Positions 35,625-43,614 of a DNA stretch of 64,000 nt are shown in pieces. The stretch is from Slackia exigua ATCC 700122 (lineage in GTDB: Bacteria; Actinomycetota; Coriobacteriia; Coriobacteriales; Eggerthellaceae). The first letter of the stretch is position 1. Each line of letters opens with the position of its first letter. The notes beneath the pieces were generated by a model. The model saw only the letters and a program-made list of their open reading frames with translations. It ran no database searches and was not told the origin of the DNA. The stretch covers positions 591,277 through 655,276 of the forward strand of contig NZ_GG700631.1 in assembly GCF_000162875.1 (NCBI RefSeq). The letters are read 5' to 3'. The position numbers and the translations under genes were made by a program.

Positions 35625-36665
35625 ATGCCTCGCGCCGTCGAAAACGATCTCGAACGAGCGCTTTCAGCGTTGGATCCGCGCGTGCGCAGCGTTTTCGCCA
35701 CGCAGCTCATGCAGTTCGGAGCCTCTCCGGCTCCCATCGCCTATGGATCGCTCATGCGCATCGATTCGGCGCTCGCGCGCGGATGGATGTGGTCGAGCCC
35801 CATCGAGGACGATTGCGCTATCGTCATGCTGTGCGTCAAGATGAACGCCCCGACCATTCTCGAGGAAAAACCGGAGACCCCCTACGCGATGCTGTCCCTT
35901 GTATCGGCTGCAGACATGAAGGCGCTGCGCCGAACCGCATCCGAGACGCCGGATCGGTCGCCCTGGGACCATGCGGCTCTCGAAATGAACGCTCCGTTCT
36001 CACCTGGACTCGAGAACCACGTCATGGCAGCCACCATGCATCCGGGATCGTATGCATTCCCCTTGGAAACCGACCAGATATACCGAGCCGCCAACGTGAT
36101 TCTGTTCGAGCCGTTCCTGGACCGCAATCCCGAAGCCGCCGCAGCCTTCGAAGAAACGAACGCCCCGATCGCACTCGACGAATCGCTCGAACTCCGGGAG
36201 ATCCTGCGCTCCCTGTCCATGCGGCATGCCTCCAAGCCGGGAGCGTCGCTGTTCTATTCAGGGAAGATGCGCGAAGCCATCGGGAGCTTCGCGGCGTACC
36301 GGCACGACGAGGCCATGCGTCGCCAGGCCGCAGGCCGCCATGCCGACGAGGATATCGTGGGCGCCGCGAAGACCGTTCTCTCCGAAACCATCGATGAGCC
36401 TCTCACCATTTCCGAGCTTGCAGGACGGCTCTATGTAGGACGCACGTACTTGTGCGAGACCTTCAAACGCGTGACGGGAGAAAGCATCGGGACATACGGC
36501 ATCCGTCTTCGCATGAGAAAAGCGGAGGAACTGCTCGCGTTTTCCGAAGAGACGATCGACGACGTGGCGCGGCAGGTCGGATTCAAACACCGCAGCGGCC
36601 TGTGCGCGGCGTTTCGCCGGGAAACCGGTATGACGCCCTCCGCGTGGCGCCGAAACCGCACATGA
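35625..36665 (+). CDS. AraC-family transcriptional regulator
   Basis: A 346-residue protein preceded by GAGGAGG. The C-terminal 100 residues hold two helix-turn-helix motifs of AraC proteins: ISELAGRLYVGRTYLCETFK and IDDVARQVGFKHRSGLCAAF, ending in GMTPSAWRRN. The N-terminal 240 residues are a sensor domain I cannot assign. It sits between two divergently or similarly oriented ABC exporter pairs and probably controls one or both. Confidence 0.92.
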   Translation: MPRAVENDLERALSALDPRVRSVFATQLMQFGASPAPIAYGSLMRIDSALARGWMWSSPIEDDCAIVMLCVKMNAPTILEEKPETPYAMLSLVSAADMKALRRTASETPDRSPWDHAALEMNAPFSPGLENHVMAATMHPGSYAFPLETDQIYRAANVILFEPFLDRNPEAAAAFEETNAPIALDESLELREILRSLSMRHASKPGASLFYSGKMREAIGSFAAYRHDEAMRRQAAGRHADEDIVGAAKTVLSETIDEPLTISELAGRLYVGRTYLCETFKRVTGESIGTYGIRLRMRKAEELLAFSEETIDDVARQVGFKHRSGLCAAFRRETGMTPSAWRRNRT

Positions 36666-36787
36666 GCTTCCGGCGAGAAGCGCCCTGGCCAGGGCAATGG
36701 CTCCGGATCGCACGACCGGCGCGAGGCTGCGGGCCGCAATCGGAACGCATCCTTGGCGCCTCATGAGCTCGCCCTTGGAAAGCCTCC

Positions 36788-38533
36788 TCAGCTCGCGCGG
36801 CCGGATTCCATCTCCATAACGGTATCGGCGAAGGCGAGCGTGGATGCGCGATGCGACACGAGCACGATGGTCCTTTCGCCCGCCTGGTCGCGCAGCGATT
36901 TCAGAATCACGCCCTCGTTAAGCGCATCGAGGTTGCTCGTCGGCTCGTCCAGCAGCATGAGCGGCGCGTCGTGCAAGAACGCACGTGCGATGCCGATGCG
37001 CTGGCGCTCCCCTCCCGAAAGCGTATCGCCCAGCTCGCCGACGTTCGTGTCGTAGCCGTCCGGCAACGTCTCGATGAAGTCATGGATTGAAGCCGCCTTC
37101 GCCGCAGCGACAATGTCCTCGCGCGATGCGCCGGGACGCCCGACCTCGATATTGCGGGCGATCGTGTCGTGGAACAGCCAGGTCTCCTGCGTCACGTACG
37201 ACTCGCAGCTGCGCAAATCGGTCGTGTTCACATGGCGCAGATCGCGCGCAGGGCCTGAGGCCTGACGCACGGACAGCGACCCGCCGGTCACGTCCCAGAA
37301 ACGCATCATGAGCTTGAGCAGCGTCGACTTCCCGCTGCCGCTTTGGCCGTGGATGCCCACGACCGCGCCTTTCGGGATGTCGAACGACATGCCCGAAAGG
37401 ATCTCGTCGTCGGCGTACGCGAAGGACACATCGTCGGCAACCATCCCATGAAACGAGGCAGGCTGTTCCCCTTCGATATCTTCCACCTGGGGTTTCTCAT
37501 CAAGCAATGCCAACACGCGTTCGCCGGCGGCAAGCGTCTGGTTCAAGCTGTTCGAAAGGCTCGCAAGAGCCACCACCGGACCGAACGAACCCATGACGGC
37601 GACCGTCGAGACGATCATGGCCGTGAATCCTATGGACCCTATGCCGAACTGGAAGACGGAGACGGCAAGCGCCAGAACCGAGAAGAGCTGGATGGCGGCG
37701 TTGGTCATCGAGCGCTGCGATGCCTCTATGCCGGCAAGCCCCTCCTGCAGCCGACCCAGCGCGCGCGAGCGCTCGTCGATGGCACGGCCGCGCACGGTGC
37801 CCTGCCCGTACTGGATCGTTTCGTCCAGGCCGTGCAACGACTCGAGGATGAAACCGTTCATCCGGGCGAACGATTCGCGGAACGCGAAGCCGACCTGCGC
37901 GCCGCGACGGCCGTGCGCGATCGGGATAAGAACGCCCACCACCGTGTAGCCTGCAAGGGCGACCAGCGAGACGGCCGCGCTCTGCGTCGAGATGAACGCC
38001 GCCATGCAGGCGGAGACAATGACGGCGATCGCGATGGGCGATATCGTATGGGCGTAGAAGACCTCGAGCAGCTCGATGTCGGAGGTGATGAGCGAAACGA
38101 GATCGCCCTTGTCGCGTCCCTCGAGCTTCGCGGGGCAGAGCGTCCGCAGCACGGCGAAGACGCGGTGGCGGACGATGGCGAGCAGGCGGAATGCGATGAA
38201 GTGGTTGCAATATTGCTCGCCGTAGTGCAGAAGCCCGCGCGCCACCGCCATGACGGCGAGGGCGACGAAGAGCACCGGGATGCCGACGGGTCCTGCGACG
38301 GGCATATCGATCAGAGCCTCGGAGGAAAAAGATGCCCCCGCAAAAGCGCCTTCGAGACCGGCCGAGATGCCGAAGGCGGCCAGAATCGTGATGAAGATGG
38401 CACACAGGTAGCCGACCGATCCCAGGAGGATGGCCAGCACCATGATGGGCACCAACGGCTTGACCAGGACGATGAGGCGACCCATGATGTCCGCGCCCGA
38501 GCGGCGCGCGGATGTTGCGTTCGTGTCGTTCAT
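36788..38533 (-). CDS. CydC-like ABC transporter half
   Basis: A 581-residue protein. The membrane part carries the CydC-type motif LLHYGEQYCNHFIAFRLLA and DKGDLVSLITSDIELLEVF; the nucleotide-binding domain has Walker A GQSGSGKST, signature LSGGERQRIGIA and Walker B LMLLDEPTSNLD. CydDC exports cysteine or glutathione and supports cytochrome bd assembly in E. coli, but no cytochrome genes are near and many anaerobes have CydDC-like pairs of unknown cargo. Its ATG overlaps the stop of the partner gene (ATGA). Confidence 0.88.
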   Translation of the reverse strand: MNDTNATSARRSGADIMGRLIVLVKPLVPIMVLAILLGSVGYLCAIFITILAAFGISAGLEGAFAGASFSSEALIDMPVAGPVGIPVLFVALAVMAVARGLLHYGEQYCNHFIAFRLLAIVRHRVFAVLRTLCPAKLEGRDKGDLVSLITSDIELLEVFYAHTISPIAIAVIVSACMAAFISTQSAAVSLVALAGYTVVGVLIPIAHGRRGAQVGFAFRESFARMNGFILESLHGLDETIQYGQGTVRGRAIDERSRALGRLQEGLAGIEASQRSMTNAAIQLFSVLALAVSVFQFGIGSIGFTAMIVSTVAVMGSFGPVVALASLSNSLNQTLAAGERVLALLDEKPQVEDIEGEQPASFHGMVADDVSFAYADDEILSGMSFDIPKGAVVGIHGQSGSGKSTLLKLMMRFWDVTGGSLSVRQASGPARDLRHVNTTDLRSCESYVTQETWLFHDTIARNIEVGRPGASREDIVAAAKAASIHDFIETLPDGYDTNVGELGDTLSGGERQRIGIARAFLHDAPLMLLDEPTSNLDALNEGVILKSLRDQAGERTIVLVSHRASTLAFADTVMEMESGRAS

Positions 38534-40272
38534 GCCACGACCTCCTGCGTCGAGAATCGTTCGAGCGCCATCTGCTGATCGAACAGCGCGCGGAAGGCCC
38601 CGTCGGCGGCCATAAGCTCCTCGTACGTGCCGGACTCGCGGATCACGCCGCCCTCCAGCAGGCAGATGCGATCGGAAGCGACCACATTGGCCAGGCGGTG
38701 CGAGATCAGCACCACCGTCTTGCCGTGCTCGCGCGTCAGTCGATGCACGACGCGCATGACGGCCTCTTCGCTTTCGACATCGATATTCGACGTGGCCTCG
38801 TCGAGGATATATGCAGGCGAATCATGCAGGAGCGCACGGGCGAAGGCCAAACGCTGCCGTTGCCCGCCCGAGAGGTTGCTTCCCTGTTCCTCGAGCTCGA
38901 AAGACAGCCCTCCTTGCATCCGCACGAAATCGGCGAGCCGCGTCTCCTCGAGCACGCCCCACAGACGCCCGTCCGTGGCATCGGGTGCGGCCATGCGCAG
39001 GTTCTCGGCGATCGTGCCCTTGAATACATAGCTGTTGTGAGGAAGCGTCGTAATGGCGCGCATCAGGCTTTCCTCCGATGCGTCGGAAAGCTCCACGCCT
39101 CCGACCTGCACGCTTCCTTCGTACCCTTCGTTGCGCCCCATCAAAACGCCTGCGATCGTGGATTTGCCGCAGCCCGACGCGCCCACGAGAGAGACGAAGC
39201 TGCCCTGGGGAACATCCAAGTCCACGCCCCGCAGCACCTCATGGCCCTCTGCATACGAGAAGCGAAGGCCGCGCAGGACGATGTCGACGCCGTCGCGCGG
39301 CACCTCGATGTCGCCTTTCTTCCCTTCAGGCGCATCGATCAGAGCGAAGATGCGGTCGCTCGCCGCCATGCCGTTCATCGCGATATGAAAGAACGATCCC
39401 AGAACGCGCATGGGAATGAAGAACTCGGAGGCCAGAAGGACGATCATGACGACGCCGAACAATCCGACGTCTCCTGCATAGAACTGCGTGAGCGCCGTGA
39501 TGATGCCGACGGCGGCCCCGCCGTACGCGACGATGTCCATGACCGTCGTCGAATTCAGCTGCATCGTAAGCACCTTCATCGTGATGCGGCGGAAATGCTC
39601 GGCATCGGCGTCCATCCGGCGTGCGTGCTCGCCGTCGGCCCGGTAGATCTTGAGCGTGGTCATGCCCTGCAGATTCTCAAGGAACGAATCGCCCAGCCCG
39701 GCATAGGCGTCCCAATAGTGCGAAAGCAGGCGGCGCGCGACGGTCTGGACCGCGGCGATGCTTGCCGGAATGAGAGGAACGCACAGGAGCAAGACCAGCG
39801 CGGACGGCAGATTCACGAACGAAAGCGCGCCGAAAAGCGTGAGCGGCGCGAGCATGGCGTAGAAGAACTGCGGAAGGTAGCGCCCGAAATAGGTTTCGAG
39901 CTGTTCGACGCCCTCGCCTGCCATCTGCACGACCTCGGAGGTCGCCACGCTCTGTCGGTACGAAGCGCCCAGACGCAGCAGCTTGCCGTAGATGCGCCCG
40001 CGCAGGATGCGTTTGACGTCCACGCTTGCCGCAAACGACGCTTTCGCCGCCTTGCGGTCGCAGACGAAGCGCAGGGCGGCCCCCGCGACGATGCCGGCAA
40101 GCCACGCCGCATCCGCCGTCGCAAGGTCGCCGCTCGCGGCGTGCGATACGAGAGCGGCCACGCACAGCACGATGGCGATCTGGCAAAGGAGCGAAATCCA
40201 CTGCCAGACGACCTGATATACGATGTATTTCCGCGCGTGGGCGAGCAGCCTCACGAGCCGTACCTTTATCAT
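38530..40272 (-). CDS. CydD-like ABC transporter half
   Basis: A 580-residue protein with six membrane helices and CydD-like segments FGRYLPQFFYAMLAPLTLF and DSFLENLQGMTTLKIYRAD, the latter typical of CydD. Walker A GASGCGKST, signature LSGGQRQRLAFA and Walker B AYILDEATSNID are intact. It is the first gene of the pair and probably forms a heterodimer with the product of the overlapping gene. Confidence 0.88.
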   Translation of the reverse strand: MIKVRLVRLLAHARKYIVYQVVWQWISLLCQIAIVLCVAALVSHAASGDLATADAAWLAGIVAGAALRFVCDRKAAKASFAASVDVKRILRGRIYGKLLRLGASYRQSVATSEVVQMAGEGVEQLETYFGRYLPQFFYAMLAPLTLFGALSFVNLPSALVLLLCVPLIPASIAAVQTVARRLLSHYWDAYAGLGDSFLENLQGMTTLKIYRADGEHARRMDADAEHFRRITMKVLTMQLNSTTVMDIVAYGGAAVGIITALTQFYAGDVGLFGVVMIVLLASEFFIPMRVLGSFFHIAMNGMAASDRIFALIDAPEGKKGDIEVPRDGVDIVLRGLRFSYAEGHEVLRGVDLDVPQGSFVSLVGASGCGKSTIAGVLMGRNEGYEGSVQVGGVELSDASEESLMRAITTLPHNSYVFKGTIAENLRMAAPDATDGRLWGVLEETRLADFVRMQGGLSFELEEQGSNLSGGQRQRLAFARALLHDSPAYILDEATSNIDVESEEAVMRVVHRLTREHGKTVVLISHRLANVVASDRICLLEGGVIRESGTYEELMAADGAFRALFDQQMALERFSTQEVVA

Positions 40273-40736
40273 GAACGCACATCCTATCGCAGCAAGCGCG
40301 AACCTCGATCGGCTGCGAGACGCACGCGTGCCGATCGTTGTTCACCCCAGGAAACTCATACCGATAGTAGCCCGAATGCGCGTCGCGCGCCACAAGCCTT
40401 CGGGCGTCGGTACCATTGCTATCGGCGGCAGCCCGCACGCGCGTCGGGCGGTATCGGCAGCAGCCCGCACGCTCGTCGGGAGACATCGGGCGATTCATAT
40501 TCTCCTGCTTGCAGACGTATCGGGACACGCGCTGCCGGGAACGTTCCGGCGCGCGTCATCTAGGCAGGTCGTCCAAGAGCCGACATGCATGGCGCATATG
40601 CCGTTGAACGCGACGGACGCCCTTTTCTGCAGGCCGATTCATCCGAAATATGCCTCGACGACGCATACGAGGAGCGCGCGTTGCGCGATAATGCGACCTG
40701 TCCGATACGAGCGATACGAGCGTGCAGGAGACGACC
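40273..40736. other. Intergenic region with a 32-bp tandem repeat
   Basis: No gene seen in 464 bp. Two 32-bp units (40420-40451 and 40452-40483; core TATCGGCGGCAGCCCGCACG) are about 85 percent alike, and weaker versions begin near 40357. The promoter for the CydD-like gene should lie in the left part, but no clear consensus was found. Confidence 0.55.
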
Positions 40737-41132
40737 ATGGCGAAGAAGAAAAGCAAGGTGCAGGAACCCATCCAGCAGATCGGCGCATGGGAGCACGCCC
40801 TGCCCTATCTCGACGGCACCTATTGGATCCGCTCGTTCGCCGTCATTTTCCTCATCGGGCTCATCGTGCAGGGGGCGGCGGAAACATCCGATTCCCTATC
40901 CCTCTCCGTCATCGGATGGGCGCTCATCTTCGGCGGCGCCTCCATTTTCGGCGCGAAGATCCTGCTCGTCACGGCCGGGAAGATCATCCGGTGGTTCGGA
41001 CGCAAGATCGGAGGCGGCGTCTGCGGCCCGCGCGCCGAAGCGGCGGCCAGCATCTGCGACCGGCTGAATCCGACCTGGGCATTCGTCATCTTCGTCTTCA
41101 TCGGCGGCATCCACGGCTTCAACGCGCTTTGA
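40737..41132 (+). CDS. Small membrane protein, unknown function
   Basis: A 131-residue protein; the ATG follows CAGGAG. It has an N-terminal basic cytoplasmic end (MAKKKSKVQEP), a hydrophobic segment (SFAVIFLIGLIVQGA), a second one (VIGWALIFGGASIFGAKILLV), a conserved-looking amphipathic loop with WFGRKIGGGVCGPRAEAAA and a last helix (WAFVIFVFIGGIHGFNAL). No family was recognised. It is isolated between the CydDC-like pair and the flavoprotein reductase and ends in a bidirectional terminator. Confidence 0.72.
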   Translation: MAKKKSKVQEPIQQIGAWEHALPYLDGTYWIRSFAVIFLIGLIVQGAAETSDSLSLSVIGWALIFGGASIFGAKILLVTAGKIIRWFGRKIGGGVCGPRAEAAASICDRLNPTWAFVIFVFIGGIHGFNAL

Positions 41133-41200
41133 TTCGCCGACGCATAGGCCGAATCGTCGGGGAAATGAAGAAACCCGGCCCACCGGCCAAGACGGTAATA

Positions 41201-41239
41201 GAAGGGCCTCCGCTCGACATGTTCGAACGGAGGCCCTTC
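41201..41239. terminator. Bidirectional terminator hairpin
   Basis: A perfect 12-bp stem (GAAGGGCCTCCG at 41201-41212 and complement at 41228-41239), loop of 15 nt, between two convergent genes. Short T-containing tails exist on both strands. Confidence 0.7.
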
Positions 41240-41295
41240 TTGCGGCCCGGGCACGCGGAGGGGTGTGCGCCCGGACCCAATATGCCGCGCGTCGA

Positions 41296-43038
41296 TTACG
41301 CGGTCGCGAGGAATTTCCCGACGGACTTGCCGCATTCGCGCCCGAGCGTGATGGCCATGGCAAGCGACATGCCCGGAATCGGAGTGATGTATTCGTATCC
41401 GAAGCGGCGGCCGCAGTCGTTGCCCGACACGTAGAGACCGGGAATCGGGTCGTAGTTCGCATCGACCGCATTCTGGTCGCCGTCGGTCAGGATGCCTCCG
41501 CAGGTGACCATCGTCTCGCCCAACGCAGGATCGAAGGTGCAGGCGTAGAACGGGGCGGTATCGACCGGGAAGAGCACGGCGGCATCGCGTCCGAACTCCT
41601 GATCGGCGCCTTCTTTGCAATAGGAGTTGTAATCCTCGATGCTCTTCAGGAAGGTCTGCAGGGCATCGCCCTCGAAGCCGAGCTGGCGGCCCAGGCCCTC
41701 AAGCGTGTCGTCGGCTATGTATTCGACCTCGACCATCGGACCCATCTGCTTCTTCTCTTCCCCGCCCGCAGGCTCTTCGTACGTGCCCTTGAACTTCGCA
41801 TAGGCCTTGTCGAGCGATGCCTGCAGGTTGGCGATGTTCTCGTCGGTGGCGTTGAAGCCCGCATGCTGGGGGATCGTGTACTGGCGGTACTCGGGGAAGT
41901 TGGCATCGAGGACGGCGAACTTAGTCTTGCGCGTCTTGTACACGGTCTGCAGGCCGCGCTGCTCGGCGGTCGGATAGAACTCGTTGCAGAAGCGCTTGCC
42001 CCGCTCATCGAGCCAGACGGCCTGCGGCAGGCAGTTCATCTTGCCGGGAACGGACAGCCCCTTCATGTTCATGCCCGGGATGGGGCACGTCTCGAGATGC
42101 GCGCCGGCCCAGTAGGCCATCTGCACGCCGCGGCCGTTGTTGGGCGACATGGACGAGAGGCTTTCCCCCTCGACGAGCGCATGGTACATATCGGGCATGA
42201 GATCGTTCATCATCTCGACGTTGCCGCCGAAACCGCCGCACGCGATGACGACCGCCTTGCAGACGAACTTGATGTTGCCGCTCTCGTTGGAAGCCACCAG
42301 TCCGGCAACTTTGCCGTCCTTCATGATCACGTACTGCGCCTCGGTCGCGAAAAGGAACTCGGCGCCCGCGGCCTTGGCCGCCTCGCGGTTGTAGCCATGG
42401 ATCTTCGTCTGGTTGCAATCGCCGTAGAAGCTGCAGACGGACGGCCAGAACTTGATGGCGCCCAGATGATCGAGCTGATGCTCGGTCTGAGGAAAGAACG
42501 CCGTGGTCATCGTCGCGAAATCATCATCGCTCAGGCCTTCGAGATACCAATCGGAATTCGCGCCGGAGTTCTGGCAGAACTTCATCACGAGCTCTTGGTT
42601 GGGATAGTTCCCGGTGATGGTCATATAGTTCTGATAGAACTCGACCGGATCGATATGGGGCACGCCGCGCTCCTGAAGGATGCTGGCGTTCAGCGAGGCG
42701 AATTCGTTGCCGACCGCAGCATAGCCCTCCTCGGTCTGCTTCTCCACGAGGTAGACCTTCTTGCCTTCCTCGGCGAGCTCGCGACAGGCGGTGATGCCTG
42801 CGAAACCGTGGCCGCAGACGACGACGTCGCAATCGATTTCCTGCGCGAAGTCGGAAACCTCTTCAGGGGCGACGCGCCATGACTGGTTGGGAAGCTCGGC
42901 TGCGGTCGTTGAAGACGAGCCGTCCGCGCCGATCCCCGATGCGCTCGGAGCGCATCCGCCCAGCGCCGCCGCAGCCGCGCCGCCGGCACCCATGATGCCG
43001 AGGCCCTTCAAGAAATTCCTACGAGTCAGTTCGGACAT
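41296..43038 (-). CDS. Tat-exported FAD-dependent fumarate-reductase-like oxidoreductase
   Basis: A 580-residue protein; the ATG follows AGGGAAGGG. It has a Tat signal (LTRRNFLKGLG) and lipobox-like ALGGC near residue 30, the FAD-binding VVVCGHGFAGITACRELAEEGKKVYLVEKQ region split over residues 70-100, AVVIACGGFGGN and the C-terminal LYVSGNDCGRRFGYEYITPIPGMS. These fit the flavoprotein reductases that many Eggerthellaceae encode in large numbers to respire fumarate, urocanate, cinnamates and other acceptors. No cytochrome or FMN-domain partner is adjacent. A membrane LuxR regulator is divergently encoded at 43615. The substrate is unknown. Confidence 0.88.
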   Translation of the reverse strand: MSELTRRNFLKGLGIMGAGGAAAAALGGCAPSASGIGADGSSSTTAAELPNQSWRVAPEEVSDFAQEIDCDVVVCGHGFAGITACRELAEEGKKVYLVEKQTEEGYAAVGNEFASLNASILQERGVPHIDPVEFYQNYMTITGNYPNQELVMKFCQNSGANSDWYLEGLSDDDFATMTTAFFPQTEHQLDHLGAIKFWPSVCSFYGDCNQTKIHGYNREAAKAAGAEFLFATEAQYVIMKDGKVAGLVASNESGNIKFVCKAVVIACGGFGGNVEMMNDLMPDMYHALVEGESLSSMSPNNGRGVQMAYWAGAHLETCPIPGMNMKGLSVPGKMNCLPQAVWLDERGKRFCNEFYPTAEQRGLQTVYKTRKTKFAVLDANFPEYRQYTIPQHAGFNATDENIANLQASLDKAYAKFKGTYEEPAGGEEKKQMGPMVEVEYIADDTLEGLGRQLGFEGDALQTFLKSIEDYNSYCKEGADQEFGRDAAVLFPVDTAPFYACTFDPALGETMVTCGGILTDGDQNAVDANYDPIPGLYVSGNDCGRRFGYEYITPIPGMSLAMAITLGRECGKSVGKFLATA

Positions 43039-43614
43039 TGCGATTCCCTTCCCTCTTTCCTTTGCGCCGCCGACCCATCCGATTCGTCCGACCTATGCGG
43101 ACGAGCGCCCTCCGTAAGCGCGGGCGACGGTCATGCGAGCGCCGATGAAACGAGCTCCGCAGGTCTGCGTGTCTGCATGTCCGCGGGTTCGCATGCCCAC
43201 ATGATGCAGGCAAGCGTCTTAGCGTTGCTTGCAGGTGCGTTGGCATTGCTCGCAGGTTCATCGACGTTGCCGGCAATGCTAGACGGCTGCTTGCCGCCTG
43301 CACATCGCGGAAACTATGCATTTAGCTATGAACTGGCCTTTCAGGCATCAAGGAAATTAGGTATCTTGGACGGCAGCGCGATGCGAATCCCCTAAGATAC
43401 GAGATGCGATGCTGAGAAACCCCTATGATGCGAGCCCCTTGGAACGCAGCATGCGAATCCCGGGGCCGCGCAAGACGCATCTCAAAGGTCGCCGGTTTGC
43501 CGAGGAGCTTTCCCCGCGCGGCCCCGAGCGTACCGTTCTGGTGCTCACGAGCCAGCTTGAGAACGACGCAGCAAGACCGATGCCGCATGATCCTTATCCC
43601 GAAAGAAGGAGCGC
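43039..43614. other. Intergenic region between reductase and LuxR gene, with 21-bp repeats
   Basis: No gene seen in 576 bp. Three tandem 21-bp units lie at 43219-43281 (TTAGCGTTGCTTGCAGGTGCG and two diverged copies). Between 43380 and 43470 the phrase ATGCGAATCCC recurs with variants. This region should contain the reductase promoter and any LuxR binding site; none was identified by consensus. Confidence 0.5.
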
